Shown: positions 17,516 to 26,859, numbered from the stretch's first letter. The stretch is 64,000 nucleotides of DNA from Endozoicomonas montiporae CL-33 (GCF_001583435.1 NZ_CP013251.1:4477215-4541214), one strand, 5' to 3'. The notes: generated by a model not told the origin, from the sequence alone. A program made the numbers and translations.

Positions 17516-17533
17516 ACCACTATATGTTGTGGT
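17516..17533. promoter_or_regulatory. NrdR-box-like dyad A
   Basis: ACCACTATATGTTGTGGT has ACCAC/GTGGT arms around a TATAT core and resembles the NrdR consensus ACACTATATATAGTGT. It is about 600 bp upstream of nrdA and differs from dyad C at two bases. Confidence 0.5.
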
Positions 17534-17781
17534 CAACAAAAACCCCGCCACTCTCGGGTTCAGAAAAAATCAATAGCATTTTCTTTATCTAAAGGGTTCG
17601 ATATATTTCTTTTTATTATAAAAAAATTTGGGTCTTCATCATGAGCTGTCAGATACTGTTTGAGCCCGATAAAAAAGACAAATCACAAGTTTGCAAACAC
17701 TAACATGAAAGTAAATTCACACGTTTTTCACTGTATTTCCACGACAGCGTCAGCTTGAACTTCTGCCGATACCGCATTATC

Positions 17782-17799
17782 TTGTGTATATAAACACAC
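17782..17799. promoter_or_regulatory. Weaker NrdR-like dyad B
   Basis: TTGTGTATATAAACACAC has a TATATA core flanked by GTGT and ACAC. Its centre lies about 52 bp, near five helical turns, from dyad C, an arrangement that would suit cooperative NrdR binding. Confidence 0.35.
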
Positions 17800-17800
17800 A

Positions 17801-17820
17801 GCATACAACATGTTGTATGC
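17801..17820. promoter_or_regulatory. Perfect 20-bp palindrome in nrd control region
   Basis: GCATACAACATGTTGTATGC, symmetric over all 20 bases and located between dyads B and C. The regulator is unknown. Confidence 0.5.
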
Positions 17821-17834
17821 AGGGCAGTCGGCAC

Positions 17835-17852
17835 ACCACTATATGTCATGGT
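17835..17852. promoter_or_regulatory. NrdR-box-like dyad C
   Basis: ACCACTATATGTCATGGT matches 16 of 18 bases of dyad A. It is the NrdR-like site of this type closest to nrdA, about 280 bp upstream of the start codon. Confidence 0.5.
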
Positions 17853-18133
17853 CGCATCGCTGACTGCGAGTACCTGAGAGTACCCATCAAGGCGCGGTAA
17901 GAACGCTAAACGTCAGGGAAGAGTACTTAAAAACACCCGGGCAATCATCTGTCCGGACTGGTTATCTAAGATGCGTGTTGCAGTTGAATCTGGTTTTTTT
18001 ATCAATACAGGTTATAAGCACGCGATCAGTATCTCCCGTTCGTTCTCTGGCTTCTGTGTCTCTGTCTGATGCAGTCGGCGGGTCTCACTTCGACTTCGAA
18101 AACACAACATATTGATTTACAGGTAAGGGCTGA

Positions 18134-20404
18134 ATGAATAAAAACATCCTGGTCACCAAGAGAAACGGCGACAAGGAGCAGCTGGATCTGGACAAGATCC
18201 ATAAGGTAATCGCCTGGGCTGCTGAGGGATTAGACAATGTTTCTGTGTCAGAAGTGGAACTAAAGTCACACATACAGTTCTACGACGCAATCCAGACCAC
18301 GGATATTCATGAAACCCTGATAAAGTCTGCTGCCGACCTGATCTCTGAACAAGCGCCTGATTATCAGTATCTGGCCGCCAGACTGGCCATTTTTCATCTG
18401 CGCAAAAAAGCGTACGGCCAGTTTGAACCTCCGGCACTCTACGACCATGTGCAAAAGCTCTGTGAAGCAAAAAAGTACGACATTCACCTGTTAACAGATT
18501 ATAGTGAGGCAGAGTTCAGCCAGATGAACAGCTTCATTGATCACCAGCGCGACATGGACTTCAGTTACGCCGCCGTCAAACAGCTGGAAGGTAAATATCT
18601 GGTTCAGAACCGGGTGACGGGTGAATACTACGAAAGCCCTCAGATGCTGTATATGCTCATCGGTGCCTGCCTGTTTTCCAGCTACCCGAAAGACACCCGA
18701 ATGGACTACATTCGTCGTTTTTATGACGCAGTGTCCACCTTCAAGCTGTCTTTACCAACGCCTATTATGGCCGGGGTCAGAACACCGACCCGGCAGTTCA
18801 GCTCCTGTGTTCTTATTGAGTGCGGAGACTCTCTGGATTCGATCAACGCCACATCCAGCGCCATTGTCAAATACGTCAGCCAGCGAGCAGGCATCGGTAT
18901 TAACGCAGGCCGTATTCGCGCTATTGGTAGCCCGATTCGGGACGGCGAAGCCTTCCATACCGGTTGTATCCCTTTCTACAAGCACTTCCAGACCGCTGTT
19001 AAATCCTGCTCCCAGGGCGGTGTCAGAGGAGGGGCGGCCACCTTATTCTACCCGTTGTGGCACTATGAAGTGGAAAACCTGCTGGTACTGAAAAACAACC
19101 GAGGTGTGGAAGAAAACCGTGTACGCCACCTTGATTACGGTGTTCAGTTCAACCGTCTTATGTATCAGCGACTGATTCAGGGCGGCAACATCACCCTGTT
19201 CTCGCCCAGCGATGTGCCCGGCCTTTACGACGCCTTTTTTCAGGATCAGGAAAAGTTTGAAGCATTGTACGAACAGTATGAAAAAGACGACAGTATTCGC
19301 AAAAAGACGTTGAAAGCGGTAGAACTGTTCTCCCTGTTTGCCTCCGAGCGAGCCAGCACCGGCCGTATTTACCTTCAGAACGTTGACCACTGCAATACCC
19401 ATAGTCCGTTTGACCCTGCGGTGGCTCCGGTACGTCAAAGCAACCTTTGTCTGGAAATTGCCCTGCCTACCAAACCCTTACAGCATGTAATGGATGAAGA
19501 AGGTGAAATAGCCCTGTGTACACTGGCCGCCTTCAACCTTGGCAAAGTGGAACAACTGGACGAGCTGGAAGAACTGTCAGACCTGCTGGTACGGGCACTG
19601 GACAGTCTGCTGGACTATCAGGATTACCCATTGCCTGCCGCTTACAACGCCACTATGGGGCGCCGTCCACTGGGTGTGGGCGTGATTAACTTTGCCAACT
19701 ATCTGGCCAAAAACAGCGTGCGTTACTCCGACGGTTCCGCCAACGGCCTGACCCACAAGACCTTTGAAGCCATCCAGTACTACCTGCTGAAAGCCTCTAA
19801 TCAGCTGGCGAAAGAACAGGGCACCTGCACCAAGTTCCATGAAACCACGTATGCCAAAGGTATCCTGCCCGTCGATACCTATAAGCAGGATCTGGACGCA
19901 GTATGCAAGGAACCTCTGCACCTGGACTGGGAAGCCCTGCGTGGTGAAATTCGGGAATACGGACTGCGTAACTCAACCCTGACAGCCCTGATGCCCTCTG
20001 AAACTTCATCCCAGATCAGCAATGCCACCAATGGCATCGAACCACCCAGAGGCTATGTCAGCGTTAAAGCCAGCAAAGATGGCATTCTCAAACAGGTTGT
20101 ACCGGACTATGAAGCATTACGCGAGCGTTACGAGCTGATGTGGGACATTGACAGCAACGACGGTTATCTGCAGCTGGTAGCGATAATGCAGAAGTTTGTT
20201 GACCAGACCATTTCAGCCAACACCAACTACGATCCGGCTCGCTTCGAAGGTGGCAAAGTGCCCGTCAAACTGTTACTGAAAGACCTGTTAACCGCTTACA
20301 AACTGGGGGTTAAAACACTCTACTACCACAACACCCGGGATGGCGCAGCGGATACCCACGAAGATGTTGATGACGGTTGCGCCGGCGGTGCCTGCAAAAT
20401 TTAA
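18134..20404 (+). CDS. nrdA: Ribonucleoside-diphosphate reductase class Ia, alpha subunit
   Basis: A 756-residue NrdA, the catalytic subunit reducing ribonucleotides to deoxyribonucleotides. It begins with an ATP-cone domain (about residues 5-95, NILVTKRNGDKEQLDLDKIH), the allosteric activity site. Active-site residues are visible: RQFSSCVLI (redox Cys), NLCLEIALP (thiyl-radical Cys and Glu) and ALCTLAAFNL (second redox Cys). The C-terminus CAGGACKI carries the CxxxxC pair that re-reduces the active site. Length matches E. coli (761). First gene of nrdA-nrdB-yfaE; the 823-bp upstream space carries NrdR-like boxes. Confidence 0.97.
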   Translation: MNKNILVTKRNGDKEQLDLDKIHKVIAWAAEGLDNVSVSEVELKSHIQFYDAIQTTDIHETLIKSAADLISEQAPDYQYLAARLAIFHLRKKAYGQFEPPALYDHVQKLCEAKKYDIHLLTDYSEAEFSQMNSFIDHQRDMDFSYAAVKQLEGKYLVQNRVTGEYYESPQMLYMLIGACLFSSYPKDTRMDYIRRFYDAVSTFKLSLPTPIMAGVRTPTRQFSSCVLIECGDSLDSINATSSAIVKYVSQRAGIGINAGRIRAIGSPIRDGEAFHTGCIPFYKHFQTAVKSCSQGGVRGGAATLFYPLWHYEVENLLVLKNNRGVEENRVRHLDYGVQFNRLMYQRLIQGGNITLFSPSDVPGLYDAFFQDQEKFEALYEQYEKDDSIRKKTLKAVELFSLFASERASTGRIYLQNVDHCNTHSPFDPAVAPVRQSNLCLEIALPTKPLQHVMDEEGEIALCTLAAFNLGKVEQLDELEELSDLLVRALDSLLDYQDYPLPAAYNATMGRRPLGVGVINFANYLAKNSVRYSDGSANGLTHKTFEAIQYYLLKASNQLAKEQGTCTKFHETTYAKGILPVDTYKQDLDAVCKEPLHLDWEALRGEIREYGLRNSTLTALMPSETSSQISNATNGIEPPRGYVSVKASKDGILKQVVPDYEALRERYELMWDIDSNDGYLQLVAIMQKFVDQTISANTNYDPARFEGGKVPVKLLLKDLLTAYKLGVKTLYYHNTRDGAADTHEDVDDGCAGGACKI

Positions 20405-20461
20405 CAACGATTCCATTTAACCCAGTCGTGGTCGCTCCGGCGACCCGGATAGACAAATACT

Positions 20462-21592
20462 ATGAGCTACACCACATTCAATCAGGAATTGTTTAACGCG
20501 ACGGAAGAACCCATGTTCTTTGGCCGTAACGTCAACGTCTCCCGCTACGATGTACAGAAGCACCCGATCTTCGAAAAGCTGATTGAAAAACAACTGTCGT
20601 TTTTCTGGCGGCCGGAAGAGGTTGACCTGTCCACAGACCGCAGTGATTTTGCCGCGCTGCCCGAGCATGAAAAACATATTTTCCTGAGCAACCTGAAGTA
20701 CCAGACACTGCTGGATTCTATTCAGGGGCGCTCACCCAATGTAGCCCTGCTGCCCATTGCCTCGTTGCCGGAACTGGAAACCTGGCTGGAAACCTGGGCG
20801 TTCAGTGAAACCATTCATTCACGTTCGTACACGCACATCATTCGCAACATCCTCGCCGAACCTTCTGCCGTGTTTGATGACATTGTGACCAACAATGCCA
20901 TCGTCCAGCGAGCCACCGACATCACCCGTTATTACGATGACCTGATTGAAGGGGTTAACCAGTACAACCTGCTGGGCGAAGGTGAACACCGGATCAATGG
21001 AGAGACAGTCCATGTCTCGGTCAGTGACCTGAAAAGAAGGCTTTACCTGACGATCGTGTCGATCAATGTACTGGAAGCCATTCGTTTCTACGTCAGCTTT
21101 GCCTGTAGCTTTGCATTTGCAGAACGCTCCACCATGGAAGGCAATGCCAAGATCATCAAACTGATCGCCCGGGATGAAGCCCTGCACCTCACCGGCACCC
21201 AGCACATGCTGCAGATCATGGCCGAAGGCAAAGACGATCCGGAAATGGCACAGATAGCGGCGTCTCTGCAAAGCGAAGCACGGGAAATCTTTATCGAGGC
21301 GGCCAGACAGGAAAAAGAATGGGCTGAATACCTGTTTCAGGACGGTTCCATGATCGGACTGAATAAAGACATACTCAGCCAGTATGTTGAATACATCACC
21401 AACCAGCGTATGTCGGCGATAGGCATGGAACCGGCTTTTGCACCTATTCAGAATCCGCTGCCATGGATGAACAGCTGGCTGAACAGCGACAATGTACAGG
21501 TAGCACCGCAGGAAGTAGAAGTCAGCTCTTATCTGGTAGGGCAGATAGACAGCGATGTGGGTTCAGAAGACTTCAGTAATTTCTCACTGTAA
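20462..21592 (+). CDS. nrdB: Ribonucleoside-diphosphate reductase class Ia, beta subunit
   Basis: A 376-residue NrdB, which houses the diferric-tyrosyl radical cofactor. [16 protein letters not shown] contains the metal ligands Glu and His and the radical tyrosine (SYTH). The second helix pair supplies [17 protein letters not shown] with further Glu/His ligands. The C-terminal tail EDFSNFSL resembles the peptide that docks onto NrdA. It lies 57 bp after nrdA and is co-transcribed. Confidence 0.97.
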   Translation: MSYTTFNQELFNATEEPMFFGRNVNVSRYDVQKHPIFEKLIEKQLSFFWRPEEVDLSTDRSDFAALPEHEKHIFLSNLKYQTLLDSIQGRSPNVALLPIASLPELETWLETWAFSETIHSRSYTHIIRNILAEPSAVFDDIVTNNAIVQRATDITRYYDDLIEGVNQYNLLGEGEHRINGETVHVSVSDLKRRLYLTIVSINVLEAIRFYVSFACSFAFAERSTMEGNAKIIKLIARDEALHLTGTQHMLQIMAEGKDDPEMAQIAASLQSEAREIFIEAARQEKEWAEYLFQDGSMIGLNKDILSQYVEYITNQRMSAIGMEPAFAPIQNPLPWMNSWLNSDNVQVAPQEVEVSSYLVGQIDSDVGSEDFSNFSL

Positions 21593-21634
21593 ACTCATCG
21601 ACCGACAAACAGGGAAGACGACAGGAGACTTCCG

Positions 21635-21919
21635 TTGGCCAACATCATCAAGATAATGGAAGGGTTCAGCTTTATTCCCAGAAGCGAGCTGAACCTGCTG
21701 GAAGCCCTGGAGTCTCAGAAAGTCGAAGTCGAATACCAATGTCGGGAAGGGTTTTGTGGCAGCTGTCAGGTGCAGCTGCTGGAAGGTGAAGTGGAATACA
21801 CCAGCGAGCCTATCGCCTTTATTCCTGAAGGCCGGATTCTTCCCTGCTGCTGCCATGCCAAAAGTGACCTGACTATTGAAATCCCGGGTGGCTGCCGCAT
21901 GAAAAAGACATCACAATGA
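21635..21919 (+). CDS. yfaE: 2Fe-2S ferredoxin YfaE, NrdB cofactor maintenance
   Basis: A 94-residue plant-type ferredoxin. The cluster ligands are in YQCREGFCGSCQVQLLEG (CxxxxCxxC) and the later PCCCHAKSDL. YfaE-type proteins deliver electrons to rebuild the NrdB diferric-tyrosyl cofactor. The start is TTG at 21635, preceded by AGGAGA. Position directly after nrdB (42 bp) supports the assignment. Confidence 0.9.
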   Translation: MANIIKIMEGFSFIPRSELNLLEALESQKVEVEYQCREGFCGSCQVQLLEGEVEYTSEPIAFIPEGRILPCCCHAKSDLTIEIPGGCRMKKTSQ

Positions 21920-22037
21920 TACGGCAGAAGAAAGCCCACCTGCGTACTACTGCCTAAAGCCCGGGAAAAACATCCTTAACTGGTAGGTCAACAATCTTTG
22001 GCTATGATTATCGTTGCCACAGCACAACGAGAACAAA

Positions 22038-23840
22038 ATGCACCTTCCGCTTACTGTCTTTTTTCTGGCACTCACTTTCATTCAGACAACAAAAGCTAAG
22101 CCTGTCAGTTCAACGACAACTAAAACCACCATAAGCCACGAGTTCACTCTGATTGGCAAGAGCAAATACCCGGCGGACTTTACCCATTTTGATTATGTAA
22201 ATCCGGAAGCCCCCAAGGGCGGGACACTGAAGCTGGCCACAAACCTCAACTTTGATTCCTTAAATCCCTTTAACAATCGAGGTACAGCCCCGCCCTACAT
22301 CCACGACACCCATGCGCGCCTGATGGTTCGTTCAGCCGACGAAAATTACTCTTTATACGGTTATGTTGCGGAACAAGTGGAATATCCTGACGATTTCAGC
22401 TGGGTAATTTTTCACATCAACCCCAACGCAAAATTTTCCGACGGAACAAGCATTACAGCCAATGATGTTACCTTTACACTGAATCGCCTGAAAACAGAAG
22501 CATCCCCATTTTTCAAAAATCTGTATAAAAGTACCTCAGCTGAAGTTCTTTCCCCTCAAAAGGTTCGCTTTACCTTTGCCACACCCGGCCCCAAAGCCAT
22601 CGCCCTTTCTGCCTACATGCCGGTTTTGTCGGAACATTACTGGAGTAACCGCTCACTGGATGACCGCTTAACAGAGGCGCCTGTCAGCAGTGGTCCACTG
22701 CGTCCGGGTAAATTTATCAAAGGGCAGACCATTATTTACGAAAGAGTCAAAGATCACTGGGCCGCCGGTCTCCCTGTAAATAAGGGTCGTTATAATTTCG
22801 ATGCCGTCCGGGTTGATGTGTATCGTGATCAGCACGCAGCGGCTGAAGCTTTCAAGGCCGGACTCTATGACCTTCGTTACGAACAGGATGCCAGCCAGTG
22901 GCCAGTGAACAAAAAGAAACCGGACAAAAACAAACGAGCAATTGGGCACATCACGCTGTCACTGCAATACCCGCCCGCTATGGCGGGTCTGGTCTTTAAC
23001 ACCCGCCTCGAAAAGTTCAGGGATTTACGGGTTCGAAAAGCCTTAACGCTGTTATTCGACTTTGAGTGGATCAACCAGAAACTCCTGCATTCAAACTACC
23101 AGCGAACCGTCAGTTTTTTCAGCTATACCACTCTGCAGGCCACCGAACCACCTGACAAAAAAGAACTCGACCTTCTTCAACCGGTAAAAGCACAATTAAA
23201 TGACTCGATGTTGGGTGATCCGGAACAACCCCCGGTAACCCGCGGCAATGGCGACAACCGGGACAACCAGCGCAAAGCCCTGCAACTACTGAAAGAAGCG
23301 GGCTGGGTACTCAATAAAGGCGTGATGAAACACCAGAAAACCGGCGAGGCACTTACCATGACGATTCTTGGCGATGATCATTCCCAGGAACGACTGCTCG
23401 TGCCTTTCAGGAAAATACTGGGCAAAATCGGGATTGATCTGGATATTCAAACCGTTGATAAAAGCCAGTTTCGAAAACGCGTCAGGCAGTTTGATTTTGA
23501 TATTGCCAACTGGCACTTCTGGCATTCACTGTTTCCCGGCTCCGAACTGATGCACTCCTTCAGCAGCAAAACAGCACAGCAACCCGGCAGCGGCAATATT
23601 GCCGGCATTCAACACCCGGCCATCGACTATTTGTTGGACAAACTGGTTAACTGTCAGAGCTACAACGAACTGATTCCGGCAGGAAGAGCTCTGGATCGGA
23701 TCCTGCGCAGCCAGTATTACCTGATTCCCAAGTGGCACACCCGTCAGCTGCACGTGTTGTACTGGAATCATATCGACAAACCGGATCAGAAGGGCATCTA
23801 CTGGCATTCGCATAATGACTGGTGGTCACTGCCCAGATAA
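22038..23840 (+). CDS. Extracellular solute-binding protein family 5 (YejA-like)
   Basis: A 600-residue periplasmic binding protein for peptides or similar solutes. ATG 22038 begins a clean signal peptide (MHLPLTVFFLALTFIQTTKA) and is preferred to an upstream in-frame TTG at 22014. The SBP_bac_5 body has YVNPEAPKGGTLKLA near the mature start and LNPFNNRGTAPPYI, which resembles YejA of the YejABEF microcin C/oligopeptide importer. No yejB/E/F permease genes are here, so it is an orphan binding protein in this window. It stands between yfaE and an acetolactate decarboxylase gene. Confidence 0.8.
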   Translation: MHLPLTVFFLALTFIQTTKAKPVSSTTTKTTISHEFTLIGKSKYPADFTHFDYVNPEAPKGGTLKLATNLNFDSLNPFNNRGTAPPYIHDTHARLMVRSADENYSLYGYVAEQVEYPDDFSWVIFHINPNAKFSDGTSITANDVTFTLNRLKTEASPFFKNLYKSTSAEVLSPQKVRFTFATPGPKAIALSAYMPVLSEHYWSNRSLDDRLTEAPVSSGPLRPGKFIKGQTIIYERVKDHWAAGLPVNKGRYNFDAVRVDVYRDQHAAAEAFKAGLYDLRYEQDASQWPVNKKKPDKNKRAIGHITLSLQYPPAMAGLVFNTRLEKFRDLRVRKALTLLFDFEWINQKLLHSNYQRTVSFFSYTTLQATEPPDKKELDLLQPVKAQLNDSMLGDPEQPPVTRGNGDNRDNQRKALQLLKEAGWVLNKGVMKHQKTGEALTMTILGDDHSQERLLVPFRKILGKIGIDLDIQTVDKSQFRKRVRQFDFDIANWHFWHSLFPGSELMHSFSSKTAQQPGSGNIAGIQHPAIDYLLDKLVNCQSYNELIPAGRALDRILRSQYYLIPKWHTRQLHVLYWNHIDKPDQKGIYWHSHNDWWSLPR

Positions 23841-23891
23841 TTTCAAAACAGCTGCTATATTGTCCTGAACAAAAAAACAGGGCGACGAACA

Positions 23892-24689
23892 ATGAACAAC
23901 CCATTCCGCGTCTTACCTTGTTACCTCAAGTTCAGTTTTTTACTGCTGGTTTTCACCGCAGGATGTACCAGTGCTGCTGAAGATTGCCTGTTTCAGTATT
24001 CAACCATCAACGCCCTGCTGGAAGGGTACTTTCATGGTGATATGACCTATAAAAAGCTACAGCGGAAAGGTGATTTTGGAATCGGAACCTTCAACCATCT
24101 GGATGGCGAGATGCTGGCACTCGACGGTTTCTTCTACCAGATTAAAGCGGACGGCAAAGCTTATCCTGTCTCTCCGGAAACCAGAACGCCCTTTGCCATG
24201 GTGTCATTCTTCCGAAGTGAACGGGAAGCAACCGTTCCAGCCAAACTGACTTACCCGGAACTGGAAAAGTTTCTGGATAACAAAATCGATGGCTCCCAAT
24301 TGATTTACGCGATTCGCATTGAAGGCGAATTCAAGCAGCTAAAACTTCGCAGTATTCCTGCCCAAAAACCACCCTATAAGCGACTGGCTGATGTTCAGGC
24401 AAAGGATCAGGTAGTATTCAGGCATCAGAACGCCAAGGGAACTCTGGTCGGCTATCGTTTCCCATCCTTCATGGGCAACCTGAACGTGTCCGGTTATCAC
24501 TTCCACTTTATTGATGATAAACGGCAGTTTGGTGGACATGTGATGGAACTTGAGATCATCACCGGGCTGGCAAAGCTGGATTCGCTGTCTAGTTTCAAAA
24601 TGAAACTTCCCAGAGACAAAGCGTTTTCTGACCTCACCCTCGACAAGGCTGATAAAGCCGAACTGAAGAAAATTGAAAAAGGATCGTAA
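23892..24689 (+). CDS. budA: Alpha-acetolactate decarboxylase, predicted lipoprotein
   Basis: A 265-residue enzyme converting alpha-acetolactate to acetoin. Family marks are HGDMTYKKLQRKGDFGIGT (about residue 50) and the zinc site GYHFHFIDDKRQFGGHV. The HxH pair and the third His eleven residues later match the known metal ligands, and the upstream PSFMGNLNVSG is typical. It begins with a hydrophobic signal ending in FTAGC, a probable lipobox, so it is likely exported and anchored; secreted forms exist but lipidation is notable. No acetolactate synthase gene is adjacent. The stop is 2 bp before the next reading frame, suggesting coupling. Confidence 0.88.
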   Translation: MNNPFRVLPCYLKFSFLLLVFTAGCTSAAEDCLFQYSTINALLEGYFHGDMTYKKLQRKGDFGIGTFNHLDGEMLALDGFFYQIKADGKAYPVSPETRTPFAMVSFFRSEREATVPAKLTYPELEKFLDNKIDGSQLIYAIRIEGEFKQLKLRSIPAQKPPYKRLADVQAKDQVVFRHQNAKGTLVGYRFPSFMGNLNVSGYHFHFIDDKRQFGGHVMELEIITGLAKLDSLSSFKMKLPRDKAFSDLTLDKADKAELKKIEKGS

Positions 24690-24691
24690 CC

Positions 24692-25615
24692 CTGTTCTCC
24701 AGATTACTTCCTCTATGGGCACTATGCGGACTGGTTATTGGCTATAGCTTCAGTCCGTATATCACCCCTTATAAATACGCGATGTCACCTCTTCTGGCGA
24801 TCATCATGTTTGCCATGGGGCTGACACTGACAATTGCAGACCTGCGTGAAGCCCTGACCGATCCCCGCCCTCTGATCATGGGCGTGTGCCTGCAATTCAT
24901 TCTGATGCCTGTTCTGGCGTTCAGCATCAGTCAGGCTCTTTCGCTACCGTCAGAACTTCTGGTAGGGATGATGCTCGTAGGCACAGCACCGGGCGGCACC
25001 GCTTCCAATGTGCTGGCTTACCTGGCAGGTGGTCGGGTTGCCTTGTCCATTGGCATGACCACACTGTCTACATTGATGGCAGTGTTTGTCATGCCTTTTC
25101 TGTGCTCGGTCTATTTAAGTACGGTCATTAAGGTGGATCAGGTGGGGATGTTAATCAGTATTCTGAAAATCGTTATTCTGCCTGTGGCTGGCGGTGTTCT
25201 GCTGAATGCCCTGTGCCCAAAGCTGATCAATCGCATCAAGCCTTGCCTGCCATCAATTGCCGTTATCGGCATTTGTTCAGCTATCACGCTGGTGATTGCC
25301 ATGAATGCTGATGCACTGGCCAGCCTGTCGGCGATTGTCGTTGTAGCAGTGCTGTTGCACAACACTCTGGGGTTGATATCCGGTTATGTCTCTGCACGCT
25401 TGTGTGGAATGGATATACCCACTGCACGAACCGTGGCCATTGAAGTCGGTACACAAAATACCGGCCTTGCTGCAGCACTGGCCTTTAAACACTTTACGGT
25501 TCTGGCTGCGTTGCCCGGGGCAATATTCAGCATGACCCAGAATATTCTGGGCGCTCTGCTGGCCAGCTACTGGTCTGCAAAACCACCGAAAAACAGGAAA
25601 CCCTTGACCGACTGA
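24692..25615 (+). CDS. Bile acid:sodium symporter (BASS) family transporter, CTG start proposed
   Basis: A BASS-type secondary transporter with about ten hydrophobic helices. An internal ATG at 24782 would remove the first helix. The same frame is open upstream and encodes a convincing N-terminal helix (RLLPLWALCGLVIGYSFSP). The only plausible initiator there is CTG 24692, eight bases after AAGGA and 2 bp after the budA stop. Conserved features include the GTAPGGTASNVLAYLAGG loop (sodium-site region) and EVGTQNTGLAAALA near residue 245. The substrate is an organic acid or anion, not determinable. Confidence 0.75.
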   Translation: MFSRLLPLWALCGLVIGYSFSPYITPYKYAMSPLLAIIMFAMGLTLTIADLREALTDPRPLIMGVCLQFILMPVLAFSISQALSLPSELLVGMMLVGTAPGGTASNVLAYLAGGRVALSIGMTTLSTLMAVFVMPFLCSVYLSTVIKVDQVGMLISILKIVILPVAGGVLLNALCPKLINRIKPCLPSIAVIGICSAITLVIAMNADALASLSAIVVVAVLLHNTLGLISGYVSARLCGMDIPTARTVAIEVGTQNTGLAAALAFKHFTVLAALPGAIFSMTQNILGALLASYWSAKPPKNRKPLTD

Positions 25616-25731
25616 TGCCTAACCGTAGAATGTCACTCAATTTTGGTGGCAATTTTACTGTCATTTGCACTGCGTTCATGCAATAACATTGACTTACTGC
25701 AGTATTTTCACATCAATAACTTGTTAGAATG

Positions 25732-25740
25732 CTTTATTAG
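25732..25740 (+). promoter_or_regulatory. Candidate extended -10 promoter of pyr operon
   Basis: TGTTAGAAT fits an extended -10 (TGn-TAGAAT) about 55 bp before the leader ORF. No good -35 is visible. It is followed at once by a GGTCTG-AAAAA-CAGACC hairpin (about 25740-25756), which would lie at the 5' end of the transcript and could act as a pause or protective structure. Confidence 0.4.
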
Positions 25741-25793
25741 GTCTGAAAAACAGACCGACTGGACGAACGGATACTTCCGAGGCTAAGCGACCC

Positions 25794-25874
25794 ATGTTCA
25801 TGTTGGTTACAGCAAAACCTGAAGCACTGGCTCCCATTCTCAAAGCCAGCCGTCGTCGATTTCCCGTTTTTTAA
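25794..25874 (+). CDS. pyrL: pyrBI leader peptide
   Basis: A 26-codon ORF ([14 protein letters not shown]..., ending RRRFPVF) with GAGG upstream. Its last codons lie in a T-rich stretch (CCCGTTTTTT), and its stop codon touches the 5' arm of an intrinsic terminator in front of pyrB. This is the E. coli pyrL design. With low UTP, RNA polymerase pauses in the U-tract, the ribosome catches up and blocks the terminator. The peptide itself is not expected to have a function. Confidence 0.75.
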   Translation: MFMLVTAKPEALAPILKASRRRFPVF

Positions 25875-25905
25875 AAAAGCCCCTTTTTATAAGGGGCTTT
25901 TTTTT
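25873..25905 (+). terminator. pyrBI attenuator
   Basis: AAAAAAGCCCC at 25873-25883, pairing with GGGGCTTTTTT and ending in eight T by 25905. The strong U-tailed hairpin is between the leader peptide stop and pyrB. The position relative to pyrL indicates UTP-sensitive attenuation rather than an operon end. Confidence 0.8.
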
Positions 25906-25938
25906 GGTTTAAAAACCCACGCAGACAGGTGTTTATTG

Positions 25939-26859
25939 ATGGAAAACCGACTCTACAAAAGAGATATCATTTCCATTGCTGACTTTGACCGGAAAGACCT
26001 TGAACTGGTTCTGGAAACAGCAGCACAACTGAAAAACTCACCACGCCCGGACCTGCTGAAAGGCAAGGTGATCGCGAGCTGCTTCTTTGAAGCTTCAACC
26101 CGAACCCGCCTGTCTTTTGAAACTGCAGTACAACGACTGGGTGGCTCCCTGATTGGCTTCTCCGATGCTGGCAACACCTCTGCCAAAAAAGGCGAAACTC
26201 TGGCGGATTCCGTTAACATCATCAGTTCCTACACCGATGCATTTGTGATGCGTCACCCTCAGGAAGGTGCAGCAAGACTAGCGTCCGAATTTTCCAGCGT
26301 TCCCGTCATCAACGGTGGCGACGGCTCAAACCAGCACCCTACCCAGACCCTGCTGGACCTGTTCAGTATCCGTGAATGTCAGGGCAAACTGGACGGTTTG
26401 AAAGTAGCTTTTGTCGGTGATCTGAAATACGGACGTACCGTTCACTCTCTGACCCAGGCACTGTGTCACTTTGGTGCAGAATTTACCTTTATTGCGCCCA
26501 AAGCTTTGACCATGCCCGATTACATTCTGGAAGAGCTGGATGCAAAAGGCATCAAATACAGTTTCTCTGACTCTATCGAAGAAACGACACCCCAAGTAGA
26601 TATTATCTACATGACCCGTGTCCAGAAAGAACGGTTCGATGAAACCGAATACAAGCACATTGCCTCAAAATATATTCTGGATGTAGATTCACTGAAGAAC
26701 GCAAAAGACAACCTGAAGGTTCTGCACCCGCTGCCACGGGTAGATGAAATCGCTGTTGAAGTGGATAAGACACCTTACGCCTACTACTTCCAACAGGCTG
26801 AAAACGGCGTTTATGCCCGCCAGGCTTTGCTGGCTCTGGTATTGAATGAAGTCCTTTAA
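25939..26859 (+). CDS. pyrB: Aspartate carbamoyltransferase catalytic subunit
   Basis: A 306-residue catalytic chain making carbamoyl aspartate in pyrimidine synthesis. The carbamoyl-phosphate site is [12 protein letters not shown] (about residue 50). [10 protein letters not shown] lies near residue 136, and the aspartate-binding [10 protein letters not shown] lies near residue 264. ATG 25939 is chosen over the TTG one codon earlier. It is the first structural gene of pyrBI, 33 bp after the attenuator, and forms the allosteric holoenzyme with PyrI. Confidence 0.96.
   Translation: MENRLYKRDIISIADFDRKDLELVLETAAQLKNSPRPDLLKGKVIASCFFEASTRTRLSFETAVQRLGGSLIGFSDAGNTSAKKGETLADSVNIISSYTDAFVMRHPQEGAARLASEFSSVPVINGGDGSNQHPTQTLLDLFSIRECQGKLDGLKVAFVGDLKYGRTVHSLTQALCHFGAEFTFIAPKALTMPDYILEELDAKGIKYSFSDSIEETTPQVDIIYMTRVQKERFDETEYKHIASKYILDVDSLKNAKDNLKVLHPLPRVDEIAVEVDKTPYAYYFQQAENGVYARQALLALVLNEVL

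Larger units (their letters stand above)
17311..18133. other. Long rstA-nrdA intergenic control region
   Basis: An 823-bp gene-free region that is AT-rich in its first half. It holds two nearly identical NrdR-like boxes (17516-17533, 17835-17852), a weaker third dyad near 17782-17799, a 20-bp perfect palindrome (17801-17820) and a possible three-way-junction leader (17860-17916). A 20-codon ATG ORF at 17641-17703 has no good ribosome site and is not called. The remainder shows nothing I can name. Confidence 0.6.

Noticed and set aside
17866..17925. TPP-riboswitch resemblance (CTGAGA, ACCC, later AGGGAA) in the nrdA leader
   Set aside because: The conserved GAACCTGATC core and proper stem order are absent, and nrdA is not a thiamine gene; kept only as an unnamed structured region.
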